49,017 nt of DNA from an uncultured Bacteroides sp. Lineage in GTDB: Bacteria; Bacteroidota; Bacteroidia; Bacteroidales; Bacteroidaceae. The stretch is from assembly GCA_949292025.1 (NCBI GenBank), contig CASEYC010000119.1, positions 1-49,017 on the forward strand. The letters are read 5' to 3'. A program made the position numbers and the translations under genes. A model generated the notes under the pieces. That model did not search any database, was not told the origin of the DNA, and was given only the letters and a program-made list of their open reading frames with translations. Positions 43,974 to 49,017 of this stretch are shown here, one piece after another; the stretch's first letter is position 1, and each line of letters starts with the position of its first letter.

Positions 43974-46275
43974 CGTTGCGGTATTTTAGTTTTCGGTAAT
44001 TGTTATCTGAAATAACTGAAATGTAATGCCTGTGTGCCCATAGCCGAAGCATGTTTCGGGTGTTCTTGCTATCCATCCCCTGCATCTGGCGCATGCGCTC
44101 GGCATCGGCCAGGGTGAACTCATCGGGCAGCAGAAGCAGCAGATTGCGGGGTCCCGGCAAAGAGGATACCTTTGCGGACAGGACATCCCGGTTGGCCGCT
44201 TCGATGGCCTCGCCAAAGAACTCCATCTTGCACCACAAGTCATATTGCAACGACCAGCGCACGAAGTCTTCCAACGTCTTGTCCCATTTCTCCCCGCCGG
44301 CCACATACAGCACGCATGCCTTGAGGTAGGCGATGACGTTGGCGCGGAAGCTCAGGTTCTCGTACACGCGGCTCTGCGATACCCTTGCAAACTCGGCATT
44401 CTCCTCGCACAGCTGCCTGGCCAGGGCGAATGCTTCGGGGCAATCCACCTCGCCCGTGGCACGCACCAAGCGTTCGATATACGGCTTCAGTTTCTCGTCA
44501 AAGGCCTCGTCATACGTGCCGTAGACGGGCATCTCCGCGCCGATTTCGCGCTCGGGGATGGTGCAGAAGTTGATGCGCGATATAGGGCCGTCCGTCAACA
44601 CTCTGGAGAAATACCGCTTGCCTTTCAATATCGTGGTGGCGGCATTCCAATTGAAGCGGATGGTGACCTTCTCCGTCACGCTCTGTGCCCCCACGCGCGT
44701 CTGTCCGTAGCGGTTGCCGGGGTCGAAGGCCAGGCACATGATCTGAAACTGCTGGCCTCCCCGCCCGCTGCCCCGCAGGGCATCGAATTGGTCGATTTCG
44801 TTCAGTTTCGTGTATAGAAAATGCCCGTCCGCCTCCGCCGTGCGCATCACGAACGCCGGATTCGTCATGTCCGCATCAATCTCTTGAATAATCAAACCCT
44901 CGGGCCGTTGTCGCTTGTCCTTGTTGGCACCCTTCGAATTGACCTCCTGTTTCCATTGCCGCTCGCGTTCGAGGTTCTTGGCATCGCGCTCGCGGATATC
45001 CGCCATAATACGGTTGATAGGCTCGGAGATGCAGTCCTTGCCCGCGCCGGTGCCTGCCATGAGCACGTTCATCAGCGTGGCTTCGTGCGCCACGTTGTCG
45101 ATGTAGCGGAAGGTCACGCGGTGCAGGTGCGCGGCGAGCGAAGGAAACACTGCGTGTGCCACGGCGGGCTTGTAGAGGTCCGGCGTGCGGCTGACGAGCA
45201 GGTCTATCAGCGGCGGCAGCTTCTCGGGCATGGCAGGAGGCAAATGGGATGAAGAAGGAAGAATGTCCGCTTCGCTGAGCGGTGAAGAATCTTTGTTGTC
45301 GCCTCCCAATTCCTCATTCTTCATTTTTAATTTTACATTCTCCACCGCTTCCTGCATCATCCGGGGCATCCCGCACCACGTGGCCGTGCAGGCACTGTGT
45401 ATCAGTCCCTTCATCTCCTCCTCGGAGAGGCCGTATCTGGGCATTATTTTCAGCAACAGCCCTTCGTCCTTGTCCGTGATGTGGCGCAGGTGGTAGGCCA
45501 GGCGGTGCAGCTTCGTGTTGCGCTCGCCGGTCGCTGGTTCGCCGCCGGAGAGGATGAACCATTGTTTGATTATTTCTGCGTATGGGATGCCCTTGAAGGT
45601 ATCCAAATTTGGGTTGACGTGGGAAGTATCCAAATTCCCCTCCTCCGGGGATGAGGGGTGCCCAACAGGCGGGGTGGTAGCGGCAGCAACCTCCCCGGAG
45701 GAGGAGAATTGAGTTACCTCGTTACGTGTGGTTTCCTCCGCGGAAAACAGCCCCTGTTCATCCACATACAACGTATGGTCGGCAGGCACCATGTAGATGC
45801 AGCGGCTGACGTCCTTCAGCGCGCCGTCCGCCTGGAAGCCCACATCGGCGAAGAAGCGTGCCTGCGCCTCCTGCGGGGTCATTCCCTGCGGCAGGCGGAT
45901 GAGGACATGCGTGCCCCGGCGGACGGATTCTTCCACCAGCAGCACCTGCCAGCGACCCGCCTTTTGCAGCTCCAGGGCGCGGGCAAGAATCTCCTGCGAA
46001 TGCCCTTTCTCGTCAAAATCCAGCATCAGCCGAGGCAGCGGTTGCAGGGCGTCGGCGGCGGCACGGTGATTGTCGCGGAAGGCGGCGCAATGGGGCGTCC
46101 ACACAGGCAGGCGGTGTTTCAGTTTCTCGTCGCCCGCCTCGATGCGGCGGCACATTTCCGCCAGCCAGGGCTGGCCTCGCAGGGCCTCCCACTCCGCGCG
46201 GGTGGCCGGGAGGACGGGCGCGCCGTGGCCCCGTCCGATGCAGGTGAAAGTCGGTTGGTTGTTGTTATTGTCCAT
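43948..46275 (-). CDS. VirE_N/DUF3987 primase-helicase-like protein
   Basis: A 775-residue cytosolic protein. Residues 55-185 form the BT4734/VirE N-terminal domain, an archaeo-eukaryotic primase-like module (LPRLMLDFDEKGHS, GTHVLIRLPQGMTPQEAQ). Residues 228-300 look like a PriCT-2 helical domain (IPYAEIIKQWFILSGGE with GERNTKLHRLAYHLRHI). Residues 350-770 are DUF3987-type P-loop ATPase with a Walker A-like LMAGTGAGKD (about 404-413), and IIQEIDADMTNPAF and LYTKLNEIDQFD for the B and sensor strands. Two linkers are formed by palindromic DNA repeats read in frame (about residues 189-214 and 310-345). Such proteins recur in Bacteroides beside amidase-type genes and are annotated without a function. 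Replication of an element or a defence role are both possible. Confidence 0.82.
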   Translation of the reverse strand: MDNNNNQPTFTCIGRGHGAPVLPATRAEWEALRGQPWLAEMCRRIEAGDEKLKHRLPVWTPHCAAFRDNHRAAADALQPLPRLMLDFDEKGHSQEILARALELQKAGRWQVLLVEESVRRGTHVLIRLPQGMTPQEAQARFFADVGFQADGALKDVSRCIYMVPADHTLYVDEQGLFSAEETTRNEVTQFSSSGEVAAATTPPVGHPSSPEEGNLDTSHVNPNLDTFKGIPYAEIIKQWFILSGGEPATGERNTKLHRLAYHLRHITDKDEGLLLKIMPRYGLSEEEMKGLIHSACTATWCGMPRMMQEAVENVKLKMKNEELGGDNKDSSPLSEADILPSSSHLPPAMPEKLPPLIDLLVSRTPDLYKPAVAHAVFPSLAAHLHRVTFRYIDNVAHEATLMNVLMAGTGAGKDCISEPINRIMADIRERDAKNLERERQWKQEVNSKGANKDKRQRPEGLIIQEIDADMTNPAFVMRTAEADGHFLYTKLNEIDQFDALRGSGRGGQQFQIMCLAFDPGNRYGQTRVGAQSVTEKVTIRFNWNAATTILKGKRYFSRVLTDGPISRINFCTIPEREIGAEMPVYGTYDEAFDEKLKPYIERLVRATGEVDCPEAFALARQLCEENAEFARVSQSRVYENLSFRANVIAYLKACVLYVAGGEKWDKTLEDFVRWSLQYDLWCKMEFFGEAIEAANRDVLSAKVSSLPGPRNLLLLLPDEFTLADAERMRQMQGMDSKNTRNMLRLWAHRHYISVISDNNYRKLKYRNDGIDLTKN
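45258..45340. repeat. GAAGAAT-hairpin-GAAGAAT repeat with TTCTTCATTTTTAATTTTA tract, inside the coding region
   Basis: GAAGAAT at 45258 and at 45284 flank a CCGCT/AGCGG hairpin (45267-45282), and an AT-rich TTCCTCATTCTTCATTTTTAA tract follows at 45309. The same kind of tract occurs between genes at 41213 and 43530. Here it is read in frame as a Lys/Asn/Glu- and Ser-rich linker of the VirE_N/DUF3987 protein. Confidence 0.55.
45633..45710. repeat. In-frame palindromic repeat AATTCCCCTCCTCCGGGG...CCCCGGAGGAGGAGAATT
   Basis: Bases 45633-45650 and 45693-45710 are 18-bp arms that pair with one mismatch. The 78-bp element is an exact multiple of three and is translated as a Ser/Ala/Thr/Pro-rich linker (SSSGEVAAATTPPVGHPSSP) between the primase-like and PriCT-like domains. 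Palindromes of this type normally lie between genes. Confidence 0.7.
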
Positions 46276-46314
46276 AGATTTTGATTGTTAAATGATAATT
46301 TATCAGCGTTTTTT

Positions 46315-46414
46315 GGCGCGGATTACGCGGATTTCACGGATATTTTTATTCTAAATCTTTGGATTCCATTGGTCATATAAATAATTAATCCGTGAAATCC
46401 GTGTAATCCGCGCC
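46315..46414. repeat. GGCGCGGATT...AATCCGCGCC palindromic repeat, copy B
   Basis: The left arm 46315-46341 and right arm 46388-46414 are 27-bp reverse complements with one mismatch around a 46-base AT-rich loop. It matches copy A at 43451-43522. It separates the large VirE_N/DUF3987 gene from the small genes upstream and may end or modulate readthrough. Confidence 0.8.
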
Positions 46415-46430
46415 TAAACTAAATTCCTGT

Positions 46431-46823
46431 TTACCACCGCGTCTCCTGTCTCCGGCTCTGATAAAACCCGCTCACCTTCACCCCTTCGAGGGTGCGTGCG
46501 GTGAGAATCTCGTCCGCGGTCATCGAGGGCTTGAACGTCCAGCGTTCAATGAGCTTGCCGCCCTGCGTCATCATCACCTGGCAGTGGTCGGTCTCGAACA
46601 GCGGGATGTAGCGCGGGCCCTGCGAGCCGATGCGGTAGGGGACGACCCGCGTGCGCCCGTCCTCCTCCACGCGGATGCGCCCCTTGAAGGAGGCCGCGCC
46701 GTCCGTGGTGACGGGTGCCTTGTCGCTCTCCCAGGCACAGGGGTAGATGTTGATGTTGCCGTTGGCCAGGAAGGCCGTCTGGGTGTCCATGTAGACGTTT
46801 TCAATAAATATATTCTTTTTCAT
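46431..46823 (-). CDS. Hypothetical protein of the accessory cluster (130 aa)
   Basis: I do not recognise this protein. It starts MKKNIFIENVYMDTQTAFLA, predicts as mostly beta strands with a few charged loops (EEDGRTRVVPYRIGSQG, ETDHCQVMMTQGGKL) and ends in a basic tail. It has no signal peptide or membrane segment. It is followed by a palindromic repeat and the VirE_N/DUF3987 gene, and preceded by an OB-fold gene, all on one strand, so it is probably a DNA-associated or regulatory member of that cluster. ATG 46823 is used because the upstream part of the frame runs into a spacer. Confidence 0.6.
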   Translation of the reverse strand: MKKNIFIENVYMDTQTAFLANGNINIYPCAWESDKAPVTTDGAASFKGRIRVEEDGRTRVVPYRIGSQGPRYIPLFETDHCQVMMTQGGKLIERWTFKPSMTADEILTARTLEGVKVSGFYQSRRQETRW

Positions 46824-46904
46824 GTCTTCAAAGCTTTGTGAGCAAGGAAGCGAGAAACGTGGCCACATTACTCTCCGGAGATTCCTTGCCTCACTTCGCT
46901 CTGG

Positions 46905-47183
46905 TTAATGATTTAGTTTTACCAAGTCAGTTACCAGGATGTCCTGAAACATCTGCCCGTTGTACTCGCGCACTTGGAAGCGGAGCACCGCGTACACCAG
47001 TTCGCCGGGATAGAACTTGCAGCAGGCCAGGTCGCCCAGCATCGTGGCGGTGTAGGCGTTTTCATACTTGCCGCCCAGCTCTTGCAGGACAATCTGGCAC
47101 TTCATCAGCTGGCCGCCTTCGGCCTTCTGTGTCTGCACGGCGAAGGGTTCGCCTTGTGCCAAAACCTTTAGTATCTTCTTCAT
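46905..47183 (-). CDS. OB-fold single-strand-binding-like protein (DUF3127-like)
   Basis: A 92-residue protein with five predicted strands. The opening MKKILKVLAQGEPFAVQTQKA, the strand LMKCQIVLQELGG, the GDLACCKFYPGELVYAVLRF segment and the ending REYNGQMFQDILVTDLVKL fit the OB-fold DUF3127 pattern (SREYNGRWFTDVxAWxI-like). Such proteins resemble SSB and probably bind single-stranded DNA. It is in the same directional cluster as the primase-helicase-like protein, and binding the same DNA intermediate would make sense. The family is small and diverged, so the call is moderate. Confidence 0.6.
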   Translation of the reverse strand: MKKILKVLAQGEPFAVQTQKAEGGQLMKCQIVLQELGGKYENAYTATMLGDLACCKFYPGELVYAVLRFQVREYNGQMFQDILVTDLVKLNH

Positions 47184-47335
47184 GATTTTATGGGCCGGGC
47201 GGGGATGGTTTGTCCGCCTCGACACTGCGAAGGTACGGGCAAAAAAATCCCCCGCGAAGCCTTTGCCTCGTGGGGGAATGAAGTTGGGAAAATGGGAAGG
47301 ATTTTGGGGAAATCCGTGGGAAAATCGGGAAAGCG

Positions 47336-47836
47336 TTACCCTTGCGCCAGCAGCTCTTGCAGCTTCAGGGCCGCTTCGACGAGGTGCTTGAGCTGTCCGT
47401 CCGCCCTGCCGCGGAGCGCCTTCCAGGAGGCCAGGTTGGTGGCCGCGCCGGGCACGTTGTTGCCTATCTTGCGGATGGAGTCATACTTGCAGGGCGGGTC
47501 GGTCGTGCCCAGCAGCGTCTGCATGGTGTCGGCAAAGGTTTGGAAGTTCTTGGGGTATTGGTACTCCTGCAGCACCTTCCACACGGCAAACCACTGGTAT
47601 TGCTGCGTGAAGACGCGCTTGCCATCCTTGTCCGTGGCCGCCAGCAGTTTTTCCAAGGCGTCCTTGACGCGTTGCTCCGAGGGGGTGACGAGGTGGGCGG
47701 TGCCGCCCTGTGCGTAGTACACGTGCGTCTCCACGTGCTGGTTGTCGTGGATGTCGAACATGGGGCCTTGGAAGGTCACCGTGCCGTTGAAGGTGACGCC
47801 TGTAGTGGTAGTCGGGTTTTTCTCTTTTTCTGTCAT
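47336..47836 (-). CDS. Hypothetical protein with FNGTVTFQGPMFDIHDN motif (166 aa)
   Basis: A 166-residue cytosolic protein that I do not recognise. The N-terminal 35 residues carry VTFNGTVTFQGPMFDIHDNQHVETHVY, a regular beta-strand repeat with the IHDN signature. The rest is helical, with basic and aromatic residues (QQYQWFAVWKVLQEYQYPKNFQTF) and a helical end. The gene before it ends with a closely similar VQGALNDIHNNDYV, so the two may interact through this strand. Its ATG overlaps the preceding stop (ATGA), so the two are coupled. Confidence 0.62.
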   Translation of the reverse strand: MTEKEKNPTTTTGVTFNGTVTFQGPMFDIHDNQHVETHVYYAQGGTAHLVTPSEQRVKDALEKLLAATDKDGKRVFTQQYQWFAVWKVLQEYQYPKNFQTFADTMQTLLGTTDPPCKYDSIRKIGNNVPGAATNLASWKALRGRADGQLKHLVEAALKLQELLAQG

Positions 47837-48216
47837 TGTATGCCTGCTTTTACGTAGTCGTTGTTGTGGATGTCGTTCAAGGCGCCTTGGACGATGATGG
47901 TCGTTTCCTGGCTGGTGGTGGGCTTGCGCCCCAACTGCCGGAGACGTGCGTGTTCGTCTTCGCTGATCTTGCCGTTGAAGAGGTCGAAGAGCATCGTCTT
48001 GATGGCCAGCGCGTGGCCGTTTTGCTCGGCGGGCAGTTCCTCGGTGTAGTCGATGAAGACGGAGAGGGGGAGGCATAGCACGCCGTTGTTGCGGCGTTGC
48101 AGTACATCTTTCAGCCGGAGTAGCCTTTTTTTCAGCAGTTTGATGATGTTCATCGCGTTTTCCGGCATTTTTTCCGTTTTCGGGGATTGTGTGTCCATAT
48201 GGCAGGGATGGGTCAT
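47833..48216 (-). CDS. Hypothetical protein ending in IHNNDYV motif (127 aa)
   Basis: I do not recognise this protein. It is about 127 residues from ATG 48216, while GTG 48249 (138 residues) and ATG 48198 are other possible starts. The N-terminal part is basic and helical (NIIKLLKKRLLRLKDVLQRR), followed by a hydrophobic segment (GVLCLPLSVFIDY), a conserved-looking LFDLFNGKISEDEHARLRQLGRKPT helix-turn region and a C-terminal strand TTIIVQGALNDIHNNDYVK. It is fused by ATGA to the next gene, whose product shares the last motif. It belongs to the same accessory transcription unit. Confidence 0.6.
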   Translation of the reverse strand: MTHPCHMDTQSPKTEKMPENAMNIIKLLKKRLLRLKDVLQRRNNGVLCLPLSVFIDYTEELPAEQNGHALAIKTMLFDLFNGKISEDEHARLRQLGRKPTTSQETTIIVQGALNDIHNNDYVKAGIQ

Positions 48217-48277
48217 GAAGTTTGTTTTCTGGTTAATTTCTTGCTGCACTCGGCTTCGTCTTGTTGTTCATCATAAG

Positions 48278-48778
48278 TCAAATTTCTGTTTGTTGTTCAT
48301 GCGCTTGTCGGTCAGTCGCCCCGCAGGCATTCACCATGCAACTGTAAAAATCGCGTTCGCCCGTGATGTGCTCCCAAAAGTCAGCACCGCAATATACGGG
48401 ATAGTGCGACTGGATAATCGTGTAGTTGCCGGACAGTTCGTCCGCCGAGCCAAACATGACGCCCACTACCAAATCGTCCGGCGAGAAAGGCAAATCGCAG
48501 AGGCAGGCTCCCCTCATCATGTTGGCGGAATTTCTCAAAATAGCCGTGGTCTCCTTCATGCCGATGCGGCTCGGCTCCATCAAGCATTGGCAATATTTCC
48601 GCCGCCCGTCTAAAGCGTCTATGAATTCGAAGTCCATGCCGGCGAACTTCGATGCATTGCCTACGAGGGACACCAGCCGGGATTTGAGCCCTGGTTTGTC
48701 GCACCCTGGCCGGAAATATTCCTTCCCGCCCTCGATGATGGATTTTTTCTGTTCTTCGGTCATTTCTTGTTTTTCCAA
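48278..48778 (-). CDS. Hypothetical protein (166 aa), first gene of the accessory cluster
   Basis: This 166-residue protein is not one I can name. It has no signal peptide. Features are KPGLKSRLVSLVGNASKFAG near the N-terminus, EFIDALDGRRKYCQCL, a central ILRNSANMMRGACLCDLPF and VVGVMFGSADELSGNYTIIQSHYPVYCG, with seven cysteines in all. The mix of alpha and beta elements resembles a small enzyme or a nucleic-acid-binding protein. It is first in the unit of five small genes that leads to the VirE_N/DUF3987 gene, with a -7 element just upstream. Confidence 0.62.
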   Translation of the reverse strand: MEKQEMTEEQKKSIIEGGKEYFRPGCDKPGLKSRLVSLVGNASKFAGMDFEFIDALDGRRKYCQCLMEPSRIGMKETTAILRNSANMMRGACLCDLPFSPDDLVVGVMFGSADELSGNYTIIQSHYPVYCGADFWEHITGERDFYSCMVNACGATDRQAHEQQTEI

Positions 48779-48798
48779 TGAATAGGTTTTGCAGTCTG

Positions 48799-48806
48799 CA
48801 AAGATA
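48799..48806 (-). promoter_or_regulatory. -7 element of the accessory cluster
   Basis: Minus-strand TATCTTTG matches TAnnTTTG, 21 bp before the start codon at 48778. No -33 TTG lies at 19-20 bp. The remaining bases up to 48982 contain no gene that I can support. Confidence 0.5.
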
Positions 48807-48982
48807 CGATTTCTTTTGGTTTATCCGCCGGCATCCCCGTCTTTTTCTTTGCCACGCCCCTTTTTCCGTATCGTGCTCTTGGCTGTCCCTCTTTTTCGGT
48901 GCATCATTGCAGGCATTTACATTACATTTCATTTCAGTTACCTTGAAGTGTTTTTTTCATCGTGGCTACCCAATATTACAAG

Positions 48983-49016
48983 TATATTATATATATTATA
49001 TAATATATATAATATA
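48983..49016. repeat. 34-bp perfect AT-only palindrome at the window edge
   Basis: The arms on either side of the centre between 48999 and 49000 are exactly complementary for 17 bases each, and all bases are A or T. It could be a terminator-like hairpin of a gene to the right, a fragile site, or a replication-related site. The flanking sequence is cut off here. Confidence 0.6.
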
Positions 49017-49017
49017 A

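Noticed and set aside
48053-48613. 186-residue plus-strand frame opposite two cluster genes
   Set aside because: The minus-strand genes are coupled and have a promoter; this frame spans two of them and an intergenic gap.

Overview
The window is chromosomal DNA from a member of the Bacteroidales, most likely a GC-rich relative of Bacteroides. The signs are a SusC/SusD-type polysaccharide utilisation locus, TPR-membrane-HTH regulators, an NVEALA-type peptide, DUF3244, VirE_N/DUF3987 and DUF5675 proteins, and many promoters of the Bacteroidetes form (TTG, 19-20 bp, TAnnTTTG). By eye most genes are GC-rich, while about 16.2-18.7 kb and the short stretch at 13.0-13.4 kb are clearly AT-richer. I did not calculate any composition, and no species can be named from sequence reading alone.

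Layout. 0-0.7 kb: a compact structured RNA with its own promoter, closing stem and U-tract (6S-like), then a gutted GNAT gene. 0.7-12.6 kb (minus strand): a complete glycan locus with regulator, SusC, SusD, a SusE/F-like binding lipoprotein, a GH66 endodextranase and a SusB-type GH97 alpha-glucosidase. Together these suggest capture and hydrolysis of dextran or a related alpha-glucan. 12.6-15.1 kb: a remnant that looks like the N-terminus of an EcoRV-type nuclease, pdxB, and a toxin-antitoxin pair whose toxin is frameshifted near its start. 15.2-20.6 kb (minus): an acyltransferase and an NVEALA cluster made of a TPR-HTH regulator, DUF3244 protein, Cys-rich NVEALA-like peptide, beta-propeller lipoprotein and CGSC thioredoxin-like protein. 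A repeated GTGTACA array lies at the right place to be its operator.

20.7-31.6 kb is mostly core metabolism: purN, then acpP-fabF-rnc, pfkA (overlapping rnc tail to tail), a GH3-family enzyme, an EamA transporter, an Rpn/PD-(D/E)XK protein, cysS, a hotdog thioesterase and a TlpA-like lipoprotein. 31.6-36.2 kb holds a DUF3108 protein, an Ig-like lipoprotein, a REP-like hairpin element, and a divergent pair of a secreted MBL-like protein and an HxlR regulator with candidate operators between them. 36.5-43.4 kb is an RND tripartite efflux operon followed directly by an lpxA homologue.

43.5-48.8 kb (minus) is an accessory cluster: three small unrecognised proteins, an OB-fold (DUF3127-like) protein, another unrecognised protein, a large VirE_N/DUF3987 primase-helicase-like protein, and a DUF5675 cell-wall-active protein. 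Two copies of a GGCGCGGATT... palindrome flank the large protein and DUF5675 genes, and two other palindromic repeats sit in frame inside the large gene. This cluster and the NVEALA cluster are the best candidates here for undescribed systems.
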